Part shown: positions 1-5,585 of the stretch, in pieces
How positions within the stretch are numbered: position 1 is the stretch's first letter
Layout: each line of letters begins with the position of its first letter
NCBI GenBank assembly: GCA_003501835.1
Contig: DNOU01000204.1
Location: 215-5,799, forward strand
Reading direction: 5' to 3'
Source of the DNA: Anaerolineaceae bacterium
Lineage (GTDB): Bacteria > Chloroflexota > Anaerolineae > Anaerolineales > Anaerolineaceae
DNA length: 5,585 nt
Made by a program: the position numbers and the translations under genes
The notes under the pieces: generated by a model
The model's input: only the letters and a program-made list of their open reading frames with translations
Databases searched by the model: none
Told to the model about the DNA's origin: nothing

Positions 1-12
1 GATCGGTGACAT
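1..12 (-). CDS. Start of a further operon gene, cut by the window edge
   Basis: Twenty bases after the kinase stop codon an ATG on the minus strand (bases 12-10) opens a frame reading Met-Ser-Pro-Ile before the window ends. GGAAGG at 20-25 lies 7 nt upstream, a good ribosome-binding distance. The close spacing suggests that the operon continues with at least one more gene, possibly the next enzyme in the pathway. Only four codons are visible, so nothing can be said about its product, and a chance ATG is possible. Confidence 0.45.
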
Positions 13-32
13 GGATTGACCTTCCAATGGGA

Positions 33-899
33 TTAATTACTGAGCAGGCGGGCGACCTCTTGCGGGGTGCCTTTCCAGGGACCGGGCACTTCCTGTTTCA
101 ACGAAGTCACCACCCCCGCCCAATTGCAGGCTTCCTTTGGAGGAAGTGACAAGCGCTTGGCAATATAGGTAGAAAAACAGGTGTCACCTCTGCCGGTTCG
201 CCCCTTGAGAGAGCGCGGCGTGAACGGAGCGGAGTAAAATTGACCGTCGACGGATACAGTGACACCCGAGGATTCGGTCATCACGATCTCATGGGGGCCG
301 AGTGAATGCAATTTTTCAGCGGAGGCATGCAGGTCCGACAATCCGGTGATAAACTCGGCTTCCGCACGATCGACCTTCAAATATGTGATATCGCGCAGAC
401 CCTGCTCCATCTCCTCCCAGGGTCTGAAGTCCAATCCATTCGCGACCGGAACGCGGATGAAACCCTGGATATCCAACCCCAGGGGGGCGCGCTGCGCAAG
501 TGCGTGCAACAATTCAAGATCAACCTCACCGGCGAAAAGCGGGGTGACCATGATCACCTTGCAGGAGACATTTGGAATTTGGTCCATCGCGTACCTGCCG
601 CCAAACCCGATCGGCACGCACACCCGCCGTTCCATGTCAGAAGATTGGTAATAGTTGGCAATACCCGATGTGCCTTCAGCCGGTGTGGCAAACACCACCA
701 CACCTTCATCGCGCAACTCCTGCAGGCGGTCAAAGTCAGCGGGGTGCAGGCGGGTGACGACCGCGGCGTCGAGCCCCAGGCGTTTCACCACCACGCTGCC
801 ATAGTACACGCCGCCTCCCGAGGCGACCTCCTCGACTCCATCCACGATCAACTTATCCCGGGCAAAATTGCCCACCATCAGGATGTCAAAATCAGGCAT
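33..899 (-). CDS. PfkB/ribokinase-family carbohydrate kinase, substrate unknown
   Basis: This 288-residue cytoplasmic enzyme should transfer phosphate from ATP to a hydroxyl of a sugar, polyol or nucleoside. The N-terminus MPDFDILMVGNFARD and the triple glycine at 28-30 fit the substrate-binding half of the ribokinase fold. KVDRAEAEFITG (175-186) matches the family's K-x-N-x-x-E-A element, with Asp177 in place of the usual Asn. GRTGRGDT (233-240) is the anion-hole and catalytic region, with Asp239 the expected base. This differs from the canonical DTxGAGD: the leading Asp-Thr is replaced by Gly-Arg and the Ala by Arg. I chose the ATG at 899, giving an 8-nt overlap with the ATPase stop and the usual family N-terminus; an in-frame start at 950 would add 17 residues lying inside the ATPase gene and resembling no kinase. 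The overlap implies translational coupling, so it probably acts on the imported compound or its product. Family is secure, substrate unknown. Confidence 0.88.
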   Translation of the reverse strand: MPDFDILMVGNFARDKLIVDGVEEVASGGGVYYGSVVVKRLGLDAAVVTRLHPADFDRLQELRDEGVVVFATPAEGTSGIANYYQSSDMERRVCVPIGFGGRYAMDQIPNVSCKVIMVTPLFAGEVDLELLHALAQRAPLGLDIQGFIRVPVANGLDFRPWEEMEQGLRDITYLKVDRAEAEFITGLSDLHASAEKLHSLGPHEIVMTESSGVTVSVDGQFYSAPFTPRSLKGRTGRGDTCFSTYIAKRLSLPPKEACNWAGVVTSLKQEVPGPWKGTPQEVARLLSN

Positions 900-1980
900 T
901 ACTCTTCTCAGCTTGAAGTACCTGGATGCAGCCTTCAGCAAACCCGACACTCACCTCTTCACCTTCTGGGAAGAGGGTTATGACATTGGGATCGGTTTCC
1001 TGACCGGTGATCAACTGACCACCGATCTCAACATCGTATTCAATGACATCTCCCAGGTATACCGCCCGCCTGATCACGCCCTTGTACAACTCACCGCTCT
1101 TTTTGATCTTCACCATCTCCGGGCGGACGATAAGAGAAACCTCCGCTCCGGCGGAAAATTTACCCTTCACATTGATTAAACGCAGGGTTTCGCCGTGTGA
1201 TTTCACAATCATGAAATCTTCACGCTGTTCCACAACAACCGCCGGTAAAAAGTTCGCCCGACCGATGAAATTCGCCACAAAGTGGCTCTGAGGGAAGCGG
1301 TACATCTCAACCGGGGTGCCGATCTGCTCGATGATCCCCAGGTTCATCACCACGATGCGGTCCGAGAGGGTCATGGCTTCGATCTGGTCGTGCGTGACAT
1401 AGACGCTCGTGATGTTTAATTCCTTCTGAATGCGCCGGATTTCGGTGCGCATTTCTTCACGCAATTTCGCATCGAGATTTGAAAGTGGTTCGTCCATCAG
1501 TAAAACCTTTGGTTCCATCACCAATGCACGGGCAAGCGCGACCCGCTGCTGCTGCCCGCCTGATAATTGGGTTGGAGCGCGGTGACCGTAACCCTCCAGG
1601 TGAACCAGTGATAATACCCTGTCTACTCTCTCCACGATCTCATATTTAGGCAGGCGCTGCACATTCAAGCCGTAAGCGATATTTTCAAAAACCGTGAGGT
1701 GTGGGAAGATGGCGTAGCTTTGAAAAACCATTGACATATCCCGTTTATGCGGCGGCAGCGAGTTGATATACTGCCCATCGAGGATGATCTCTCCAGATGT
1801 GGGAAATTCGAATCCGGCGATCATGCGCAGGGTGGTCGTCTTGCCACAACCGCTGGGACCCAACAGGGTGACCAATTCGCCTTTTTCAATATCCAGACTC
1901 ACATTGTGCACAGCGGTGACCTCGCTGACACCTCCCCGGGGAGGAAATATCTTGGTGATGTTCTTGAGCGTCAGATACAT
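892..1980 (-). CDS. ABC importer ATPase, MalK/PotA/FbpC type
   Basis: This 362-residue cytoplasmic ATPase powers the importer and probably works as a homodimer bound to the two EAA loops of the fused permease. All catalytic elements are visible: Walker A GPSGCGKTT (41-49), Q-loop Gln87, the signature LSGGQ (139-143), Walker B ending MDE (162-164), D-loop SNLD (167-170) and switch His197. Residues from about 240 onward form a C-terminal extension of the TOBE type found in MalK, PotA and FbpC ATPases, with RPE at 286-288; such domains may serve regulation. Length is normal for the group. The ATG at 1980 follows the permease stop by 23 nt, with GAGG 9 nt upstream; another ATG at 1987 is out of frame. 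Its final codons overlap the kinase gene by 8 nt. The family (carbohydrate/spermidine/iron importer ATPases) does not by itself reveal the substrate. Confidence 0.96.
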   Translation of the reverse strand: MYLTLKNITKIFPPRGGVSEVTAVHNVSLDIEKGELVTLLGPSGCGKTTTLRMIAGFEFPTSGEIILDGQYINSLPPHKRDMSMVFQSYAIFPHLTVFENIAYGLNVQRLPKYEIVERVDRVLSLVHLEGYGHRAPTQLSGGQQQRVALARALVMEPKVLLMDEPLSNLDAKLREEMRTEIRRIQKELNITSVYVTHDQIEAMTLSDRIVVMNLGIIEQIGTPVEMYRFPQSHFVANFIGRANFLPAVVVEQREDFMIVKSHGETLRLINVKGKFSAGAEVSLIVRPEMVKIKKSGELYKGVIRRAVYLGDVIEYDVEIGGQLITGQETDPNVITLFPEGEEVSVGFAEGCIQVLQAEKSNA

Positions 1981-2003
1981 TGATCATTACCTCGTAATTG
2001 GGA

Positions 2004-4271
2004 TCAAAAGCCCTGGCTCATGTCGACCGAGCCCCGGCCTTTGAAGAGTTTATTCATCATCAGGTTCAAGACAAATATGGCGATCATGACGAAGATGATG
2101 ATTACCGTTGAATACGCCGCAGCGATGCTCACGCCGCCCTGCTCCCACTCGCTGAGGATGGAGGCAGTCACGATACGCCACTTGGCGCTGACCAGGAAGA
2201 TGATCGCGGAAAGGCTGGTCATGTGACGGGTAAAACTGAAGATCAAGCCGGCGAAGAGCGCAGGCAGGATAAGCGGAAGGGTGACCTTTCGAAAAGTGTA
2301 TTGTGCATCAGCGCCAAGAATGTTGGACGCTTCCTCGATGGAAGGGTCGATCTGCTGCAGCGCCGCCACCCCGGAACGCACAGAGGCGGGCAGGCTACGC
2401 ACGATGAAAGCTGCCATGATAATGTAAGCCCCGCCCACCATGGCGAACGGAACACCCGTGAAACTCAGGGCTGCCGGTACGGTCAACCCCAGGACGCCCA
2501 ATCCAATGCGCGCTAGCCTGCTAGAAAGGTTCTGCATCAGGATGACCCCGGCGAATGCAAGGACGATGGCGAGCAACGCGTCGGTTGGCTGGAAGATCAC
2601 CTTCAGGTGATCAGAGAATTGGAAAAGCGCATTGCTCCAGAATCCGCGTTCCAGCGAACGGCTGAAGTTTGCCAGCGGGCGGGCGATTGCGACCGCCCAA
2701 TTGGTGGACATTACGTACACGCCGATCAGCGCTGCGGTGAGGGCGAATGCTTTTTTCTTTTGCGTGAACAGCACAAGGACAGCGATTACAAGGTAGATAC
2801 CGCCGAGGTAATAGTACATGGCTGGGGGATGTATCGTCGACAGTAATACGCCAGCCGCGGTACCACCGACCAGGATGATCACCCGCTCGGCAGGCTTTTT
2901 GCCGACCACCTGTCCGTAGAACAGGGCAAGTACGGCATACACAACGATCGCGAGCACCAGCGGCGGTTTGTTGAACGCCATAATAAAACCGATACCGAGA
3001 ATAGTGCCCGGCACAGCACCGCCCAGGTTGGAGGTGAAATCAAGCGCGTCTTTACCGGTGAACTTCTTGCGCACCACCAACCAGGCAATGATCATCCCCA
3101 GGATGGCGGCAACCGGTGTCGCCAACACACTGAGGAAGGTGGTATCCAGGATGGCTTCAACACCGCGCGTGACAGTCATGGTCCAGTGTTTCAACGTCGG
3201 ACTGAAGTCTATCCCCCAGGCTGTGCTGAAGGAGCCATAGATGATGGTGGCATACAGGAGCAGAATAAAAGCAATGATCAGGTAAGTGATAATGTTGATC
3301 GTCCAGCGGATAAACGGATCCTTTTCCATGATCTGGTTTCCGGCTGGCTTGCCAGTGACAGAGATGTAGGTGCGGCGATTAACGTAATAACGCTGGACGA
3401 GGAAGATCACCAGCGTTGGAATGATCAAGATCAGTGATAGTGCGGAGGCTTTCTGGTAATTGTACTCACCGATGACGGCTAGAAAGATCTGTGAGGAGAG
3501 AACTGTTTTGTTACCGGCGATAAACAGCGGGTTTCCCAGATCAGCCAGGGACTCGACGAACAGTAACAGGAAGGAACCTGCGATGCCCGGAATTAAGAGC
3601 GGTAGCGTGATGGTTCGAAAAAGATGAAATCTGCCAGCCCCCAGGCTGGAAGCGGCTTCTTCCATGGCGGGGTTCAAACGCTCCAGCATTGCTTTTAGCA
3701 TCAAATAGGAGACCGAAAAGAACGTGATCGTTTGGACGATGACCAGGCCGTCCAGGCCGTAAATGTCATTGGCGCCGGGAACGTAAGAAATTCCCAAAAG
3801 TTTGTTGGTGATCAATCCATTGCGCCCAAATAACAGGATCATCGCCAGCGCCAGGGCAAAAGGGGGTGAAACGGTCGGGACAAGCGCAAGCCAGTGCACG
3901 ATCTTTTTACCTGGGATATTGCAGCGCACCACGGCATACGCAAAGATGAACCCAACCAGCGTACCAGAAGCCGCGGTGAGCAGACCCATCAGCATGGTAT
4001 CGGTAAACGCCCTCCGCAGTCCCGGACCGTAATAATCGTCGAAGTAACGGGCGAAATAGGTCAGGTCAAAGCTGCCCTCTTTGGAAATGAAACCGCCTGC
4101 GATCGATTTGTAGAGGGGAAAAATGACGAAAACCGCGATAAAAATGCCTGAAAGCAGCAGGCTCATGAATAGAACCGGATCCCTGCCAATTAATGAGAAT
4201 TCACGGATGCGGCGGATAATACTTGAGGTGGATTTTTCGGGGGTTTCACTCTCTGGCGATCGTGTCTGCAT
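2004..4271 (-). CDS. Fused two-domain ABC importer permease with a large membrane insertion
   Basis: This 755-residue inner-membrane protein carries both permease halves of the importer in one chain. Numbering from the ATG at 4271, half one has hydrophobic segments near 34-57, 91-115, 126-148, 174-195, 224-245 and 273-293, with an EAA cytoplasmic loop starting EEAASSLGAG at 204. Half two has segments near 324-347, 376-399 and 416-434 and a second EAA loop starting EEASNILGAD at 646, followed by segments near 664-684 and 718-739. These loops dock onto the ATPase. The FbpB/AfuB-like pattern PGTILGIG (421-428) is present. Between the FNKPPL stretch (433-438) and the helix before the second EAA loop lie about 170 extra residues with four to six hydrophobic stretches, so the protein is far longer than the roughly 500 residues usual for FbpB. 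The ATG at 4271 has GGAGG only 3 nt upstream; an in-frame GTG at 4289 (six residues longer) lies in a hairpin stem and lacks a ribosome site. The start is less certain than the identity. Confidence 0.92.
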   Translation of the reverse strand: MQTRSPESETPEKSTSSIIRRIREFSLIGRDPVLFMSLLLSGIFIAVFVIFPLYKSIAGGFISKEGSFDLTYFARYFDDYYGPGLRRAFTDTMLMGLLTAASGTLVGFIFAYAVVRCNIPGKKIVHWLALVPTVSPPFALALAMILLFGRNGLITNKLLGISYVPGANDIYGLDGLVIVQTITFFSVSYLMLKAMLERLNPAMEEAASSLGAGRFHLFRTITLPLLIPGIAGSFLLLFVESLADLGNPLFIAGNKTVLSSQIFLAVIGEYNYQKASALSLILIIPTLVIFLVQRYYVNRRTYISVTGKPAGNQIMEKDPFIRWTINIITYLIIAFILLLYATIIYGSFSTAWGIDFSPTLKHWTMTVTRGVEAILDTTFLSVLATPVAAILGMIIAWLVVRKKFTGKDALDFTSNLGGAVPGTILGIGFIMAFNKPPLVLAIVVYAVLALFYGQVVGKKPAERVIILVGGTAAGVLLSTIHPPAMYYYLGGIYLVIAVLVLFTQKKKAFALTAALIGVYVMSTNWAVAIARPLANFSRSLERGFWSNALFQFSDHLKVIFQPTDALLAIVLAFAGVILMQNLSSRLARIGLGVLGLTVPAALSFTGVPFAMVGGAYIIMAAFIVRSLPASVRSGVAALQQIDPSIEEASNILGADAQYTFRKVTLPLILPALFAGLIFSFTRHMTSLSAIIFLVSAKWRIVTASILSEWEQGGVSIAAAYSTVIIIFVMIAIFVLNLMMNKLFKGRGSVDMSQGF

Positions 4272-4288
4272 GCGCCTCCGACCAAACA

Positions 4289-4314
4289 CACTGGGCGGCT
4301 CGCGCCGCCCAGTG
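4289..4314 (-). other. Intercistronic RNA hairpin between binding protein and permease
   Basis: CACTGGGCGGC (4289-4299) pairs perfectly with GCCGCCCAGTG (4304-4314), an 11-bp GC-rich stem. On the transcribed strand the loop reads GCGA, a stable GNRA-type tetraloop. It begins 15 nt past the binding-protein stop and is followed on the minus strand by TGTTTGG, not a T-run, so it is not a canonical strong terminator. In many ABC importer operons such a hairpin protects the receptor mRNA from 3' decay, giving more receptor than permease; that role is inferred here. The permease ribosome site (GGAGG, 4275-4279) lies 9 nt beyond the stem. Confidence 0.8.
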
Positions 4315-4329
4315 CGAATTTGATGGTGC

Positions 4330-5379
4330 TTATTGTTTCAGGTTCTCAGCGTTGGCAATTTCGTTGGTGAATTTGTCAACGAAAGCGGTTTTGTTGGTGC
4401 CAGCCCAAATGAAGTCGTAATCGATCAGATTGACTTCGAGCAGTTCGGGGTGAGAAAGCTCAACACCGTTGATCGTGGGGGCCTGGTACGCGTGGTACTT
4501 GGGTCCCAGCGACTGCCCTTCGGGAGAAATCGCCCAATCAAACCACAGTTTGGCAGCCTGCATGTGCTTAGCGCCTTTGAGGATTCCCATGCCGCCGATT
4601 TCGTATCCGGTGCCTTCGGCAGGGAAGGACAACTCAAGCGGGCAGCTGTTGTTTTCGATCTCATTCACGGTGTCGTGCGAGAAGACGATCGCCACTGCAG
4701 CTTCGCCCTGGCAGACGAACTTGGCAGGTGCAGCGCCGCTCTTGGTGAACTGCGCGATCTGACCGGCATACTGCTTGATGTATTCCCAGCCGGCATCTTC
4801 ACCGCGAATCTGCAAGATTGTTGCCAGCGCAGTGTAAGAAGTGCCAGAAGTTGAAGGGTGCGCGACCATGATTTGGCCGGTGAATTCGGGTTTCAACAGG
4901 TCATCCCAGGATGTGGGTGCCTTTACATCCGGGTGCTCCGCCAACCAGTTCTTGTTGGTCGCGAAACCAAGCGAGCCAACATACACGCCAACCCATTGAT
5001 TATCGACATCCTTCATCAGTTCCGGATTGCGGATATTCTTGTAATTGGGTGAATCATAGGCTTCGAGCAAACCCTTTTCCTTGGCAGCCACAAAGCTGTC
5101 GATGGGGCCTCCCCACCAAATATCAAATGTGGGGGCATCCTTCTCGGCTTCTACACGGGCCAGGGCTTCACCTGACGACATGCGGACATAGTTGACCGTG
5201 ATGCCGTACTTGGCTTCGAACTCCTGCTTCATTCCCTGGCACCACTCCTCCTGTGGTGTGCACAAAACATTAAGTTCTGTGTCGGTCACCTCGGTCGGCG
5301 CAGCGGTCTGGCACGCGGACAATACTGCCACGGCAATGAACAGAACCGCCATCAACAAACCAACTTTTTTTGCTGACAT
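4330..5379 (-). CDS. Lipoprotein solute-binding protein of an Fbp/Afu-type ABC importer
   Basis: This 349-residue extracellular receptor delivers substrate to the permease encoded next. The first residues form a lipoprotein signal: K4-K5, a hydrophobic core at about 6-20, and a lipobox L20-S21-A22-C23, so C23 is the likely lipidated anchor. The mature part looks like the periplasmic-binding-protein type 2 family called AfuA/FbpA/PotD-like: a beta strand entering LCTPQEEWC (39-47), the SSGE segment at 68-71, DIWWGG (86-91), SHD (234-236) and the PAEGTGYE stretch (253-260). There is no Tyr-Tyr pair of the kind ferric-binding FbpA uses for iron, so the common 'iron' label is doubtful; the His235-Asp236 pair recalls hexose-phosphate-binding AfuA (recalled, not aligned). 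I chose the ATG at 5379 over an upstream in-frame ATG at 5415 because AGGAGG lies 5 nt before it and the signal peptide then starts properly. The protein is first in the operon. Family is secure; ligand is inference. Confidence 0.93.
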   Translation of the reverse strand: MSAKKVGLLMAVLFIAVAVLSACQTAAPTEVTDTELNVLCTPQEEWCQGMKQEFEAKYGITVNYVRMSSGEALARVEAEKDAPTFDIWWGGPIDSFVAAKEKGLLEAYDSPNYKNIRNPELMKDVDNQWVGVYVGSLGFATNKNWLAEHPDVKAPTSWDDLLKPEFTGQIMVAHPSTSGTSYTALATILQIRGEDAGWEYIKQYAGQIAQFTKSGAAPAKFVCQGEAAVAIVFSHDTVNEIENNSCPLELSFPAEGTGYEIGGMGILKGAKHMQAAKLWFDWAISPEGQSLGPKYHAYQAPTINGVELSHPELLEVNLIDYDFIWAGTNKTAFVDKFTNEIANAENLKQ

Positions 5380-5384
5380 CTTTT

Positions 5385-5390
5385 CCTCCT
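5385..5390 (-). promoter_or_regulatory. Strong Shine-Dalgarno site of the binding-protein gene
   Basis: AGGAGG on the minus strand lies 5 nt before the ATG at 5379. It decides the start codon of the binding protein against the in-frame ATG at 5415, which falls inside a repeat and has no such site. The strong match fits the need to make the receptor in excess over the membrane parts. Confidence 0.85.
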
Positions 5391-5405
5391 GGGAAATTAA
5401 TAATT

Positions 5406-5423
5406 GGATATCCATCGATATCC
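5406..5423. repeat. Phased GATATCC repeat / inverted repeat in the leader
   Basis: GATATCC occurs at 5407-5413 and again at 5417-5423, exactly one helical turn (10 bp) apart. Because GATATC is itself a palindrome, the same stretch is also an inverted repeat: GGATATC (5406-5412), a 4-nt spacer, and GATATCC (5417-5423). It lies roughly 30-50 nt downstream of the inferred transcription start and ends about 15 nt from the Shine-Dalgarno site. It could be a repressor operator or a small leader-RNA hairpin; chance is also possible because the motif is short. Confidence 0.5.
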
Positions 5424-5459
5424 TTTACAGGGTTATTATTGATCGCTGCCTGTGTGACT

Positions 5460-5489
5460 ATTATGCAATTTTTTTAACACCTTTGTCAA
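5460..5489 (-). promoter_or_regulatory. Sigma70-type promoter of the transport operon
   Basis: On the minus strand TTGACA (5484-5489, a perfect -35 box) is followed after 18 bp by CATAAT (5460-5465, five of six matches to the -10 consensus). The spacer holds a run of seven A residues. Transcription would begin near 5453-5455, leaving a leader of about 74 nt before the binding-protein ATG. It is the only convincing promoter in the window, and the intergenic gaps downstream are at most a few tens of bases, so it probably drives all the genes. Confidence 0.75.
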
Positions 5490-5500
5490 GTTACTAATGC

Positions 5501-5534
5501 AAAAAAAGAGTGAACAGAACTGTTCACTCTTTTT
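5501..5534. terminator. Symmetric, probably bidirectional, intrinsic terminator
   Basis: AAAAAGAGTGAACA (5503-5516) is exactly complementary to the stretch at 5521-5534, with GAAC between; G5517 and C5520 can also pair. A T-run follows the stem in both directions: five on the plus strand and seven on the minus strand. On the minus strand the run ends only 11 nt before the -35 box, so the element insulates the operon from transcription of a gene lying beyond the right edge, whose 3' end is probably close by. Function in the plus direction depends on a converging transcript not seen here. Confidence 0.85.
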
Positions 5535-5585
5535 GTTCGTTTGTCAAAAACACTAATGGTGGCGCGTTTTACGCCTGGATTTTAC

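Noticed and set aside
306..983. Plus-strand open frame of 225 codons
   Set aside because: It lies opposite the kinase and the ATPase 3' end, its product is rich in His, Gln and Arg with no recognisable domain, and no ribosome site or promoter supports it. It is a shadow frame.
4287..4289. GTG start for the permease, giving 761 residues
   Set aside because: The codon overlaps the end of a stable hairpin stem and has no purine-rich site upstream, while the ATG at 4271 has GGAGG nearby. The GTG cannot be fully excluded because the ATG spacing is short.
4333..4854. Plus-strand open frame of 173 codons
   Set aside because: It is antisense to the binding-protein gene, whose signal peptide and motifs are clear; the plus-strand product has no family features.
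4330..5379. Firm assignment as ferric-iron-binding protein (fbpA)
   Set aside because: The tandem tyrosine ligands are absent and a sugar-type kinase follows in the operon, so a symbol implying iron is not supported.
5380..5453. Riboswitch in the leader
   Set aside because: The leader is only about 74 nt and shows just one short inverted repeat, with no conserved aptamer core I recognise.
5542..5547. Second TTGACA-like -35 box on the minus strand
   Set aside because: No -10-like hexamer lies at the right distance; the downstream bases form the terminator stem.
5553..5585. Possible C-terminus of an upstream minus-strand gene
   Set aside because: Two frames both end plausibly here (one ending Thr-Arg-His-His-stop at 5553, another ending Lys-Ile-Gln-Ala-stop slightly earlier), so neither can be chosen from so few codons. 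The following terminator makes a nearby gene end likely.

Overview
The window is a compact, single-strand bacterial operon. All genes read on the minus strand, from high to low coordinates. Base composition is moderate, and the first gene has a Gram-positive/Chloroflexota-style lipoprotein signal. The overall look (lipoprotein binding protein, fused permease, MalK-type ATPase, kinase) suggests a Chloroflexota bacterium, possibly Anaerolineae. This placement is an impression from protein style and not the result of a search.

Layout in the direction of transcription. At 5501-5534 a near-perfect symmetric hairpin with T-tracts on both sides ends transcription arriving from beyond the right edge. 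Immediately after it (5460-5489) is a strong sigma70-type promoter: TTGACA, an 18-bp spacer, then CATAAT. The leader of about 74 nt holds a phased GATATCC pair (5406-5423) and a strong Shine-Dalgarno sequence. Then come the lipoprotein solute-binding protein (4330-5379), a stable intercistronic hairpin with a GNRA-type loop (4289-4314), a long fused permease (2004-4271), the ABC ATPase (892-1980) and a PfkB-family sugar kinase (33-899) that overlaps the ATPase by 8 nt. A further gene appears to start at base 12 and run off the left edge.

Function. The three transport genes form a complete importer of the class usually annotated as 'iron(III)' (Fbp/Afu) transporters: one lipid-anchored binding protein, one polypeptide carrying both permease halves, and one ATPase that would act as a homodimer. 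Several points argue against a simple iron label: the binding protein has no tandem tyrosine pair of the FbpA type, it has a His-Asp pair in the second lobe, the permease is much longer than FbpB, and a sugar/polyol kinase is translationally coupled. I infer import of a small organic, perhaps phosphorylated, carbohydrate or polyol, followed by phosphorylation in the cytoplasm. The substrate cannot be fixed from sequence alone.

The most unusual items are the roughly 170-residue membrane insertion in the second permease half, the atypical GRTGRGD kinase signature, and the regulatory structures in the leader and between the first two genes. I see no RNA gene, CRISPR array, insertion sequence or plus-strand gene.
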